A stretch of DNA of 64,000 nt from Candidatus Flexifilum breve (lineage in GTDB: Bacteria; Chloroflexota; Anaerolineae; Aggregatilineales; Phototrophicaceae): NCBI GenBank assembly GCA_016717205.1, contig JADKGC010000005.1:310001-374000 (forward strand). The letters are read 5' to 3'. The notes under the pieces are model-generated. The model saw only the letters and a list, made by a program, of their open reading frames with translations, did no database searches and was not told the origin of the DNA. Made by a program: the position numbers and the translations under genes. Positions 8,814 to 16,513 of this stretch are shown one piece after another. The number at the start of each line of letters is the position of its first letter. Positions within the stretch are counted from its first letter, which is position 1.

Positions 8814-8962
8814 GCTACAGTTTGAATATTGCGAGGCCGTCTTCCCTCAACCGACACACTCTAGGAACGCGCTTCTGCGTGTCCCTACAAAGACTCGATT
8901 GGTAAGAGTGTCGTCCTCAACCTCTAGGAGAGGGTGGGGAGTGAGGTTGGATGCAATTCCGC

Positions 8963-9445
8963 TTATTTCGGCAGCTTGCCGAACGCGCCGAGCGCCCGCC
9001 CCATAAACCGATGGAAGCCATCCGACGGCCGCCCGAACATCAGCGGGCACGCGCCCGCGATGACGCTCATCTTGTGCTCAACGGCATAATCGACCGCGCT
9101 CTGCGACACGCTCGTCCCCATGCTGTGAATGCCGTTGTGCATCCACACGCGGGTGACGCCTGCATCGACACAGTCGCGTACAACCTGTTCGGCAGCCGCT
9201 TCCGGCGTCGCGATGACGATGCCGCCGACTTTGTTGGGAATATCCTTCACGCTGTGATAGCAGCGATCCCCTTCAACCTGATCCGCGTTCGGGTTAATCG
9301 CGTAGACGTGATAGCCCGACTCGCGCAGCCGCTTGTAAATGGCGTTCGCCGCCCCCGGCGATTTCTCATTGCGCGACACACCCGCAACGGCAATGTTCTC
9401 CTGCGCCAGAAAATCCGCCACTTTTTCCTTGAGATTGGCAGCCAC
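8963..9445 (-). CDS. CoA-binding domain protein (YccU-like)
   Basis: 160-residue single-domain Rossmann protein of the CoA_binding_2 family. It shows the N-terminal nucleotide-binding turn (IAVAGVSRNEKSPG, about 18-31), AINPN after the second strand, and the GACPLMFG segment near the C-terminus typical of short stand-alone members. Family members resemble the CoA-binding domain of succinyl-CoA synthetase alpha, and their physiological role is poorly known. Transcribed alone toward the IS remnant. The start codon is preceded by GGGGGAAAGATC, which gives an acceptable ribosome site. Confidence 0.85.
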   Translation of the reverse strand: MAANLKEKVADFLAQENIAVAGVSRNEKSPGAANAIYKRLRESGYHVYAINPNADQVEGDRCYHSVKDIPNKVGGIVIATPEAAAEQVVRDCVDAGVTRVWMHNGIHSMGTSVSQSAVDYAVEHKMSVIAGACPLMFGRPSDGFHRFMGRALGAFGKLPK

Positions 9446-9754
9446 GATCTTTCCCCCTTTTGTGAAACCCTTCTCAATTCGTTGTGATCTTATACGCAGA
9501 ATGGACCGCGCGGGTTGTCACCAGATCAGGGTGATTTTGGACGGAGAGGAGGATTGAACTGCAACCTCACCGTGTTTCGCTGCGCTCAACTGCCCCTCTC
9601 CGGAGGGCGAGGGGCAAAAGCGGTATGTCAAGCTAAGTGCTTCATCCGGTAAATGCTTCAAGTCGTAGGGGCAGACCGATGTGTCTGCCCGGTTTCGGGC
9701 GCACACGCAGGTGCGCCCCTACATGCGTTCGTGGATTTGTTTCGAGAACCTACT
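9446..9754. repeat. Intergenic repeats: hairpin copies of two dispersed families
   Basis: This 309-bp gap holds no gene. About 9561-9618 is a copy of an element with text TTTCGCTGCGCTCAAC followed by a GCCCCTCTCC/GGCGAGGGGC hairpin; a near-identical copy is at 39953-40013. 9665-9722 is a compound hairpin of the GTAGGGGCAGAC...GTGCGCCCCTAC type, seen again at 54835-54892. Confidence 0.7.
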
Positions 9755-10738
9755 TTAGTAGGTCAGCACCGACCGTCCCAACAGCTCGTCAATCTGGCGC
9801 ATTTGGTCGGGCGTGAGTGGCCCGAAGTGCAGCGCGCCCGCGTTGTCGTCCACCTGCGCGACCGTGCGAATGCCGGGAATCGGCACAGTGACCGGGCTGC
9901 GCGCCCAGATCCACGCCAGCGCGCCCTGTGCCAGCGTGCGCCCGCCGCTCGTCAGAATGGCGCGCAAATCCTCCAACCGATCAAACGCCGGGTTGAGGAT
10001 GTTCTGCACTGCCCACGGATCGGTGCGCACATCATTGGGCGCGAACACCGTGTCTTTGGTGTATTTGCCGGTCAGGGCGCCGCGTGCCAGCGGCGAACGG
10101 TTGACGCTGGCCAGCTTGAGCGTCTCGCACAGCGCGAGCATCTCCGGCGCATCGAGCACCACATTGAGATCGTGCTGCACGGCGACGCAGTGTTCCCCGG
10201 CGGCGAAGGCGCGCGCATTCTCGACCGAGTCGGTGCTCCAGCCGTAGTAGCGAATTTTCCCCTCGCGCACGAGCGCTTCCAACACGTCGAGCAGCGCGGG
10301 CGCGTGCTCTTTGGGGAAGTCCCACACATGCAGTTGGTACAGGTCGATGGTATCCATTGCCAGATTGCGCAGGCTCCGTTCGCACGCCGCGCGCACATTG
10401 GCGATGATCTGCTCCGGCGTCTCGAAGCGGATGGCGTGCTTGGCCGTTTCATCGACGTTGAAGCCGAACTTGGTGGCGATCACCACCTCATCGCGTTTAC
10501 CCGCCAGCGCCTGGCCGACGATGCGTTCGCTGTGTCCCGTGCCATAGGTCGCCGCCGTGTCGAAGAAGTTGATACCGCTGGCCAGCGCGTGCTGCACCGC
10601 GCGGATCGACTCGTTGTCGTCCACTTCGCCCCAACCCGCCTGAATGTCGAGGAACTGCCACGGGCCACCAATCGCCCAGCAGCCCATGCCCAGCGGCGAG
10701 ACTTCAATGCCCGAATGTCCCAAAAGTCGCTTGTTCAT
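9755..10738 (-). CDS. Aldo/keto reductase
   Basis: 327-residue NADPH-dependent aldo/keto reductase with a TIM barrel. Visible motifs are the GMGCWAIGG start, FFDTAATYGTGHSE with the catalytic Asp and Tyr, the YQLHVWD strand with the active-site His, and the C-terminal nucleotide-binding text VTVPIPGIRTVAQVDDN. Length and order are standard. The gene is divergent from a MerR-family regulator, and a MerR-type promoter with a 19-bp spacer points at it. It is therefore likely induced by the ligand of that regulator, perhaps a reactive carbonyl or redox signal (inference). Confidence 0.93.
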   Translation of the reverse strand: MNKRLLGHSGIEVSPLGMGCWAIGGPWQFLDIQAGWGEVDDNESIRAVQHALASGINFFDTAATYGTGHSERIVGQALAGKRDEVVIATKFGFNVDETAKHAIRFETPEQIIANVRAACERSLRNLAMDTIDLYQLHVWDFPKEHAPALLDVLEALVREGKIRYYGWSTDSVENARAFAAGEHCVAVQHDLNVVLDAPEMLALCETLKLASVNRSPLARGALTGKYTKDTVFAPNDVRTDPWAVQNILNPAFDRLEDLRAILTSGGRTLAQGALAWIWARSPVTVPIPGIRTVAQVDDNAGALHFGPLTPDQMRQIDELLGRSVLTY

Positions 10739-10772
10739 CGTGCGCCTTTCTCGTGTAACTGATACAGACGCA

Positions 10773-10803
10773 ACTCTACAACTTCGAGTACACTCTAAGT
10801 CAA
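10773..10803 (-). promoter_or_regulatory. MerR-type promoter/operator for the aldo/keto reductase
   Basis: Reading the minus strand, -35 TTGACT (10803-10798) and -10 TAGAGT (10778-10773) are separated by 19 bp, the overlong spacer typical of MerR-activated promoters. A dyad ACTTCGAGT-AC-ACTCTAAGT (10781-10800, one mismatch between arms) fills the spacer. The -10 lies about 35 bp from the reductase start codon. The divergent MerR gene begins at 10839, so the operator probably also controls the regulator. Confidence 0.8.
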
Positions 10804-10838
10804 GAGATCAGTTTGGGAACGAGGTCAAAGATCATCCG

Positions 10839-11240
10839 ATGGACATGATCAACGAAGTCGAGTTGCTCACGATTAGTCAGGTAGCGGACATCACGGGGCT
10901 CAGCGTGCACACCCTGCGCTATTACGAACGGGTCGGCTTGATCCACGCCATTGACCGCGCGGACAACACGCACCGCCGCTATTCCCGCGACGATATTGGC
11001 TGGATCGAGTTTTTGATGAAGCTGCGGGCGACGGGCATGACGATCACCGACATGCAGACGTATGCCGAACTCCAACGCGGCGGCGACGCGACCCTGCCGG
11101 AGCGTGTCGAGATGCTCAAGCAGCTGCAGCGCGACGTGGAGACGCACATCGCCGAATTGAACGCGCATCTGGGGTTGATTCGCTACAAGATCGAGTTTTA
11201 CGGGGGCATCATCGCGGAGCAGGGGGTGAATAAAAGCTAG
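10839..11240 (+). CDS. MerR-family transcriptional regulator
   Basis: 133-residue regulator. Residues about 8-75 form the MerR winged helix-turn-helix (LTISQVADITGLSVHTLRYYE, then DNTHRRYSRDDI). A long dimerisation helix follows, with ERVEMLKQLQRDVETHIAEL. There is no cysteine in the C-terminal part, so a SoxR-type iron-sulfur or metal sensor is unlikely. The frame is open upstream, but ATG 10839 or ATG 10845 gives the normal family length. Divergent from the aldo/keto reductase, with a textbook MerR operator between them. Likely activator of that gene. Confidence 0.9.
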   Translation: MDMINEVELLTISQVADITGLSVHTLRYYERVGLIHAIDRADNTHRRYSRDDIGWIEFLMKLRATGMTITDMQTYAELQRGGDATLPERVEMLKQLQRDVETHIAELNAHLGLIRYKIEFYGGIIAEQGVNKS

Positions 11241-11242
11241 CC

Positions 11243-11334
11243 TCGCCCCAAACCCCTCTCCCAAGGGCGAGGGGCTTAAATGTGCCGTTTTTCACCCCTC
11301 TCCGCTCGGAGAGGGGCCGGGGGTGAGGTTGCCG
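11243..11334. repeat. Two GC-rich hairpin repeats
   Basis: Tandem copies of the dispersed CCCCTCTCC...GGAGAGGGG family, one with ACCCCTCTCCCAAGGGCGAGGGG and one with CACCCCTCTCCGCTCGGAGAGGGG in outline. They fill the gap between the convergent MerR and epimerase genes. They could form stem-loops in either transcript, but no T-tract follows. Confidence 0.6.
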
Positions 11335-11341
11335 TTTATCT

Positions 11342-12382
11342 TTAGAAGAACAGTTTCGCCAGCTTGAGCGCACCCTGATTCCACGGCACGCGATGCGACA
11401 CGCCCGACTGCCCTTCGAACTGGTGCAGGTTGTCGAGATACCACTTGTAGTTGCGGATCAGCGCGTCCTTGTTGGAGTACTTCGGCTTATAACCGAGCTG
11501 CTTCTCCGCTTTCTCGATGCTCACAAATGAGTCTTTGCTGGCCGTCTCGTAGACCCACGCATACAGCGGCGACAGCTTGAGCGCTTCCAGTACCTTAAGC
11601 GCTAGAATCACCGGGCCAGCCGGGAACGGCACGATCTTCTTCTTGAAGCCCGCGTAATCCAGCACTGCCTGATAGTCCTCGCGCATCGTGGTGAACTCTT
11701 TCGCGCCGATGTTAAACGTATCGTTGACGACATTCTTGTCGAGCGTCATCGTCAGGTAGATGGCGTCGCACAGGTCTTCCACATCCAGCAGTTGATAGCG
11801 GTTGTTGCCGCTGCCGATCATCGGGAAGCCGCGCCCGCTCTTCGCCCAGTCATAGAACAGCGCGAACACGCCGAGGCGTTCCGGCCCGATGAACGACTTC
11901 GGGCGGATAATCGGCACGACCAAGCCCTTGGAGCGGTAGCTCTCGCACACCTTCTCCGCGTCGATCTTCGCTTTGCCGTACGGCCCCACACCGACCATTT
12001 TGTCGGTTTCGAAGAGCGGGTGATGATCCGGCACGCCGTAGACCGCCGTCGACGAAATCTGAATCACACGCTCGACGCCGTGCTTGAGCGCGGATTCGAG
12101 GATGTTGCGGGTGCCATCGATGTCGGTCGAGAAGATGTCGGCTTCGCTGTACAGTGGGAGCGCCGCCGCCGTGTGCACAACCATGTTGACGCCCTGCATG
12201 GCGCGGTCCACCGCCGCGGTATCGCGGATGTCGCCCTTGATTTCGGTGATCTGGTCGCGCTCGGGATAGGTGAAATCAGCGATGTCCAGCGACACGACCT
12301 TGTAGCCGCGCGCCAGCAAATAGCGCGTCAGATTGATCCCCAGAAACCCGGCGCCGCCTGTGATGAGTACTGTTTGTGTCAT
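11342..12382 (-). CDS. NAD-dependent epimerase/dehydratase (extended SDR)
   Basis: 346-residue extended short-chain dehydrogenase/reductase. It has the nucleotide-binding GGAGFLG (9-15), DIRD after the third strand, HTAAA, the SSTAVYG strand, and the catalytic Tyr-x3-Lys in GPYGKAKID. The text resembles the 3-beta-HSD / sugar-nucleotide epimerase branch. The C-terminal part (about 250-346) is hydrophobic around FPAGPVILALKVLEAL and may associate with membranes. Substrate unknown. A hairpin repeat (12404-12473) separates it from the upstream minus-strand gene. Confidence 0.88.
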   Translation of the reverse strand: MTQTVLITGGAGFLGINLTRYLLARGYKVVSLDIADFTYPERDQITEIKGDIRDTAAVDRAMQGVNMVVHTAAALPLYSEADIFSTDIDGTRNILESALKHGVERVIQISSTAVYGVPDHHPLFETDKMVGVGPYGKAKIDAEKVCESYRSKGLVVPIIRPKSFIGPERLGVFALFYDWAKSGRGFPMIGSGNNRYQLLDVEDLCDAIYLTMTLDKNVVNDTFNIGAKEFTTMREDYQAVLDYAGFKKKIVPFPAGPVILALKVLEALKLSPLYAWVYETASKDSFVSIEKAEKQLGYKPKYSNKDALIRNYKWYLDNLHQFEGQSGVSHRVPWNQGALKLAKLFF

Positions 12383-12403
12383 GGTTACCTCGAAAGGAGT
12401 TGT

Positions 12404-12473
12404 CAGTTCACAGTCGTCAGTAGACAGTAAAAACCTGTCTTAACTGTGAACTGTAAACTGTCTACTGTGAACT
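12404..12473. repeat. ACTGTGAACTG-type inverted repeat
   Basis: Arms built from AGTTCACAGT/AGTAGACAGT on the left and ACTGTCTACTGTGAACT on the right can fold into a long stem, with internal copies of AACTGTGAACTG and AACTGTCT. A related element flanks the HAD gene at 14359-14463. Much less GC-rich than the surrounding DNA. Confidence 0.6.
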
Positions 12474-13357
12474 CAAAATCTCTCCCACCCCGCGCCTTCG
12501 TGACCGAAGCGGAAGACGGTCGGGTGGCAGATTTCCGCGAGAATTTCCAGCGACTCCGCCAGACGCGGCGACGGTCGGCTGAAAAACTGATCAGCATCGG
12601 TAATGTACACCTGTTTGTCGCGAATAGCCCGTAAGGTTGCCCAACCGGGCTGCCTGGTCAGCGCGGGCAGGGCGGCGCGCGCCTCATCCAGCGTGTAGCC
12701 ACACGCCACAATGACGATGCGATCCGGGTCTGCCGCCCACAGGTCATCCCAGTCGATCCAGAAGCTCGGATGTCCGGCGCGCCCGAACAGCGTGACGCCA
12801 CCTGCCATCGTGATCAGCTCGGGAACCCAGTTGCCGCAAATCATCAGCGGGTCGATCCACTGGAGCGCCGCGACGATCGGCTTCGGCTGAATCTCCGCCG
12901 CACGGGTGTAGATGTCTTTCAGGCGCGCATCGGTTTTGAGCATGAGCGCCGCGCCGCGTTCCGGCACGCCGAGCACCCCGCTCACCCGTGTGATGTTCGC
13001 CAGCACAGCCGAAACTTCGTTTTGCTCAAGATTGATGAGCTGCGGCGCCGGTTTGAACGCGTCTGCCAACGCCATCTGAAGGGTATCTTCGCTGCCGGGC
13101 ACCACCGTCGTCATGATCACATCGGGCGTCAGCGCCCGAGCCTGTTCCAGATCGACCAGATACACCGACGACAAATGGGTGTGCAGGGAAAACGGGGCAT
13201 CCCTGGCGAGCGCGGCGGTCTTGGGCTGCGTGACCGCGGGCAAGCTCAGCACGGACTCCGGGTGATCACACCCGTGCGACCGCCCAACTAACTGATCGCC
13301 GCAACCGAGCGCGCACACGATCTCAGTTGCTGCCGGAGTGAGCGTGAGGATGCGCAT
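12473..13357 (-). CDS. Cobalamin/iron-type substrate-binding protein (BtuF-like)
   Basis: 294-residue protein of the helical-backbone metal-receptor superfamily (BtuF/FecB type). It opens with MRILTLTPAATEIVCALGCG and has VGRSHGCDHP, PDVIMTT, and a second lobe with GNWVPELITMAGG. There is no signal peptide, and the fold begins at residue 1, as in the solitary cytosolic cobalamin-binding proteins. No transporter genes are adjacent, so a role in corrinoid uptake is uncertain. The stop overlaps the right edge of the 12404-12473 repeat. Confidence 0.82.
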   Translation of the reverse strand: MRILTLTPAATEIVCALGCGDQLVGRSHGCDHPESVLSLPAVTQPKTAALARDAPFSLHTHLSSVYLVDLEQARALTPDVIMTTVVPGSEDTLQMALADAFKPAPQLINLEQNEVSAVLANITRVSGVLGVPERGAALMLKTDARLKDIYTRAAEIQPKPIVAALQWIDPLMICGNWVPELITMAGGVTLFGRAGHPSFWIDWDDLWAADPDRIVIVACGYTLDEARAALPALTRQPGWATLRAIRDKQVYITDADQFFSRPSPRLAESLEILAEICHPTVFRFGHEGAGWERF

Positions 13358-13453
13358 TTCGCCTCGCTGCCTATACCGACGATTCCGCGGTAGTGTAGTC
13401 CATCGGACGCGCGGCGGTCAAGATGAACCTGATGAGGTGGCACTGAACAAATC

Positions 13454-13684
13454 GACCCCACCCCCGGCCCCTCCCCGAATTCAGGGAGGGGAGCCAACAC
13501 CGCTCGCCGAACCGCATTTAGTTTTCGTAGAGACGCGATAAATCGCTTCCGCCGGCGAGCGGAAAGACTTTAAGGTGGTCTTTTAAACACCTTCAAGTCT
13601 CGCCCCTCATCGAATTCAGGAAGGGAAACGGAAAGAGACTGTTTGCGCCCCTCTCCTCTAGGCGAGGGGTCGGGGGTGAGGTTG
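13454..13684. repeat. Intergenic repeat cluster
   Basis: The 329-bp gap 13358-13686 contains no gene. A full inverted copy of the GAATTC palindrome repeat (GACCCCACCCCCGGCCCC...GGGAGGGGAGCCAAC) spans 13454-13498. A degenerate GAATTC copy follows near 13600-13625, and a CCCCTCTCC...GGCGAGGGGTCGGGGG hairpin spans 13649-13684. Fragments of the GAGACGCGATAAATCGC family lie near 13530-13548. Confidence 0.65.
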
Positions 13685-13686
13685 TC

Positions 13687-14358
13687 TTACAACCGCACCA
13701 CGTCCCAGAATTCGGTCAAATCATTGAGCAGATAATCGGGGTTGCACGCGGCGATCTCCTGCGGCGACGGGCCGTACCCGGTCTTCACGCCGACCATCGT
13801 CGCATTGATGACGCGCGCGCACGATGCATCCGCTGCCGTATCACCGATCACCCACACATCGCGCGGAGCAAACCGATGTCCGGTCAGCTCCTCGGCGCGG
13901 GCGACCGCCAGTTCGGGCAGGTGATCGCGCTGCATGCGCTCGTTGCCATACGCGCCGACCACGAAATCCGTCGGGTCATAGCCCGCCGCCGCCAGCTTGA
14001 CGCCCGCGCCCCGCTGCACATTCCCGGTGACGAGACCAAGCACCACATCGTCGCGCTGGCGCAGACGTTCAATCAGTTCCAGCCCGCCGGGGCACGGCGC
14101 GACCGGATAATCGCCGATGATGTGCAGGATATGCCGCCCCATCACCATGTCGTAATTGGGCATGTGCCCGCCGATTTCACCTTCGCTTTTGCCGAGCGTT
14201 TCGACCAGCGTCAGCCAGTCGGTTTTGCCGCCGAAGGTATGTGTATCCAGTGTGCCCGATGTGCCAAAGACTTCCAGCATGGCGAGGCGGGTCGCTTCAC
14301 GCCCCGCGCCGCCCGTCCAGACCAGCGTGCCGTCAATGTCAAAGAGGAGGAGTTTCAT
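13687..14358 (-). CDS. HAD-superfamily phosphatase (phosphoglycolate phosphatase-like)
   Basis: 223-residue haloacid-dehalogenase hydrolase. Motif I is LFDIDGTL with nucleophile Asp7 and acid/base Asp9. Motif II is LGLVTGN and motif IV is VIGDTAADASCA. The helical cap sits between motifs I and II (about 20-90), as in phosphoglycolate phosphatase-like members. Substrate unknown; the cap is generic. ACTGTGAACTG-type repeats lie immediately upstream, at the gene boundary with the DUF427 gene. Confidence 0.88.
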   Translation of the reverse strand: MKLLLFDIDGTLVWTGGAGREATRLAMLEVFGTSGTLDTHTFGGKTDWLTLVETLGKSEGEIGGHMPNYDMVMGRHILHIIGDYPVAPCPGGLELIERLRQRDDVVLGLVTGNVQRGAGVKLAAAGYDPTDFVVGAYGNERMQRDHLPELAVARAEELTGHRFAPRDVWVIGDTAADASCARVINATMVGVKTGYGPSPQEIAACNPDYLLNDLTEFWDVVRL

Positions 14359-14463
14359 AGTGAGTGCTCAGTTTACAGTTTACAGTTCACAGTTAAAACC
14401 AACCGACGGGCTGTGAAACCCATCGTTGGGGTGTTTACTGTAGACTGACAACTGTGAACTGCA
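14359..14463. repeat. ACTGTGAACTG-type inverted repeat, second copy
   Basis: Left arm TCAGTTTACAGTTTACAGTTCACAG and right arm TTTACTGTAGACTGACAACTGTGAACTG in outline surround a centre with ACGGGCTGTGAAACCC. Same family as 12404-12473, sitting between the HAD and DUF427 genes. Confidence 0.55.
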
Positions 14464-14477
14464 AACTTCTTTCCTTT

Positions 14478-14972
14478 CTACCAGCCCCATGTGCCGGGCG
14501 CGCCTTTGAACGGCCCGACCACGTCGGACGTGACCCAACCGCCGTAGAAGTCGCCGGGCTGCGCTGTGACAACTTCGCCATTCACCGTGCATTCGTCGAC
14601 GCGGGAGGCGTAGAACGCAATGTGATGGCGAATCGCTTCGTAGCCGGGGCGCGGGTTCGCATAGCCCCACGAGGCATTCTCGCTCTCACGCTTACCCACC
14701 ACCAGCGACCAGTAGGTCGCGCCGCCTTTGAATTCGCACACGGTCTGCAGCGGCGTGCGCCGCAAATACTCCATGCGGATATCGGCTTGCGGCAGGTAGT
14801 AGGTCGGCGGATGGCTGGTTTCGAGTACGCGATACGCGGCCTGCGTCTCGGCGATCACGATGCCGCCGAAGCTGACGCGGATCAGCTTAGTCGTCGGTTC
14901 GACGCGCGGCGGACGGGGATAATCCCACACCGATTCTTGTCCGGGCTGCGGAATTTGTCGTTGGGTTGGCAT
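14478..14972 (-). CDS. DUF427 domain protein
   Basis: 164-residue protein with one DUF427 domain. Recognisable features are IRVSFGGIVIAETQAAYRVLE, then SHPPTYYLPQADIRMEYL, CEFKGGATYWSL, WGYANPRPGYEAIRHHIAFY and the C-terminal DFYGGWVT. The domain is a small beta-rich fold of unknown function, widespread in Actinobacteria, Proteobacteria and Chloroflexota. The length fits the long subfamily, with an N-terminal proline-rich lead. No functional context is evident from neighbours. Confidence 0.9.
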   Translation of the reverse strand: MPTQRQIPQPGQESVWDYPRPPRVEPTTKLIRVSFGGIVIAETQAAYRVLETSHPPTYYLPQADIRMEYLRRTPLQTVCEFKGGATYWSLVVGKRESENASWGYANPRPGYEAIRHHIAFYASRVDECTVNGEVVTAQPGDFYGGWVTSDVVGPFKGAPGTWGW

Positions 14973-15212
14973 ACGCTAAAGCTCGTTTTCATCTACTCCG
15001 TGTTGACAACTCCATTGTAGCGAAGCGGCCGCAGCCAGAATAGAGCCTGCACAGGCCAGACATGCCGTTACTGCGTTCTTTAAGGTTCGATTTAATCGGC
15101 ATTTATACTTCACTCAAACGAAGCTCATATTTGCCACCTATTCTTATGCCCAGTGCATGGTACTACGGTAACGGTTGAGAACAGCTTTTAACGGTATTTA
15201 AGGAGTCAAGAC

Positions 15213-15908
15213 ATGCGTAAGTGGTTTATGTTGGTGGCGGTGATGGCAGTACTGGCGCTGGCGGTTGTGCCCGCGTTCGCGCAGAGCAACACGATTGTCG
15301 ATATTGCGGTGGCGGATGGGCGCTTTGATACGCTCGTCGCGGCGGTGACGGCGGCGGGTCTGGCCGACACGCTGGCGAGCCCCGGCCCGTTCACGGTCTT
15401 CGCGCCGACGGATGCGGCGTTCGCGGCGCTCGGTGCGGACACGATCAACGCTCTACTCGCGGATCCGACAGGCGCGCTGACGGACATTCTGCTCTACCAT
15501 GTGGTTGCGGGTGAAGTTCCGGCTTCGGCAGTCGTCGGTTTGACGAGCGCGGCCACGGTCAACGGCGCGTCGGTTAAGATTGCCGTGGAAGATGGCGGCG
15601 TCGTGCTGGATCGGTTCGCCAACGTGATCATCACCGACATTCAGGCGAGCAATGGCATCATCCACGTCATCGACGCGGTTATCCTGCCCCCGTCCTCGAT
15701 TGACAGCGGCGCGCGTCTGCGTCAGATCACCGAAACCACGTGGGTTCAGGGCGGCGCGCTCGGCGATGGCATCACGGGTACGCAGTTGGCCGCTGGCCAG
15801 ACCTTCTTCGTGACCGACTACGCGAATGGCGCGCTGCGTCTGCGCGACATCCCCGGTTGGGTGATTGCCGCCGATACGCAGGTCGTTCCGCTCAACTTCG
15901 GTCAGTAA
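15213..15908 (+). CDS. Secreted fasciclin (FAS1) domain protein
   Basis: 231-residue exported protein. The signal peptide is MRKWFMLVAVMAVLALAVVPAFAQ. One FAS1 domain (about 27-165) shows the family's two conserved boxes: FTVFAPTDAAFAAL, and the C-terminal IIHVIDAVILPP. The remaining about 60 residues form a short beta-rich tail (TWVQGGALGDGITGTQL... LRLRDIPGWVIAADTQ) that resembles an SH3-like or ligand-binding module; this part I do not recognise. AAGGAG precedes the ATG. A strong terminator follows. Likely a cell-surface adhesion or matrix protein. Confidence 0.92.
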   Translation: MRKWFMLVAVMAVLALAVVPAFAQSNTIVDIAVADGRFDTLVAAVTAAGLADTLASPGPFTVFAPTDAAFAALGADTINALLADPTGALTDILLYHVVAGEVPASAVVGLTSAATVNGASVKIAVEDGGVVLDRFANVIITDIQASNGIIHVIDAVILPPSSIDSGARLRQITETTWVQGGALGDGITGTQLAAGQTFFVTDYANGALRLRDIPGWVIAADTQVVPLNFGQ

Positions 15909-15937
15909 GCTCAATTCCAATTCCACAACGCAGCGTT

Positions 15938-15969
15938 AAAAGTCGGGGCAGCAGTGCCCCGACTTTTTT
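15938..15969 (+). terminator. Rho-independent terminator after the fasciclin gene
   Basis: A 13-bp stem (AAAAGTCGGGGCA / TGCCCCGACTTTT) with the loop GCAG is followed by a T-run. It also has A's on the 5' side, so it may serve the convergent VOC gene as well. Confidence 0.92.
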
Positions 15970-15974
15970 GTGTG

Positions 15975-16415
15975 TTACTCGGCGTGCGTCGACGAATTCC
16001 AGACGGCTTCCGTGTACTGCGCGGCAAAGGCGTCCGACGGCGGCACGATCTGAATGACGTCGATCAGCACGCCGTTCGGGTCGACGGTCGCAAAGTGTCG
16101 CTGACCGAACTCCTCGGTGATCAGCGCCCGCACTAGGGGCAATCCCGCCTGCTCGATGAGGCGCGCGTATTCCGCATCGACATCTGCTACTTCAAAGTTG
16201 AGCAGCAGCCCGGCCACCGGGGTCTGATACGCGCTGACGACGGTGGCGTGATCGTGGACCACAAACGCCAACTCATACCGTCCATCTGCCGATTTCAAAC
16301 TGACGTACCAATCCGCCTCAAAGGTCACCGGAAAACCAAAGTGGGTCGTGTAGAAGTCCCGCGACTCGCGAAGCTGGCGGCTCATCAGCACGGGGTAAAA
16401 ACTGTTGAGTTGCAT
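15975..16415 (-). CDS. VOC-family (glyoxalase-like) protein
   Basis: 146-residue vicinal-oxygen-chelate fold protein: two beta-alpha-beta-beta-beta units (FYPVLMSRQLRESRDFYTTHFGF and LLLNFEVADVDAEYARLIEQAG) and a C-terminal FATVDPNGVLIDVIQ strand. Such proteins are dioxygenases, glyoxalases or antibiotic-binding proteins; the exact role is unknown. The ATG at 16415 follows AAGGAG, which decides the start against a longer upstream frame. Divergent from a TetR regulator, with two dyads in the shared promoter, so it is probably the regulated target. Confidence 0.85.
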   Translation of the reverse strand: MQLNSFYPVLMSRQLRESRDFYTTHFGFPVTFEADWYVSLKSADGRYELAFVVHDHATVVSAYQTPVAGLLLNFEVADVDAEYARLIEQAGLPLVRALITEEFGQRHFATVDPNGVLIDVIQIVPPSDAFAAQYTEAVWNSSTHAE

Positions 16416-16439
16416 CGGTTTCGCTCCTTGCGCTAAGAT

Positions 16440-16491
16440 ACATACATTGTGTATGTTTCTTATCCACATGATACATACAATCTGTATGTAT
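16440..16491. promoter_or_regulatory. Twin operator dyads between VOC and TetR genes
   Basis: Two inverted repeats of the same sequence. Site 1 is ACATACA-TTG-TGTATGT (16440-16456). Site 2 is ATACATACA-ATC-TGTATGTAT (16471-16491), perfect over 9 bp per arm. Their centres are about 33 bp apart, three helical turns, so two dimers could bind on one face. Very likely the binding sites of the adjacent TetR protein. Site 2 reaches to within 25 bp of the TetR start codon. Confidence 0.85.
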
Positions 16492-16513
16492 GTCAACAAG
16501 GAAAGGCTCAAGG

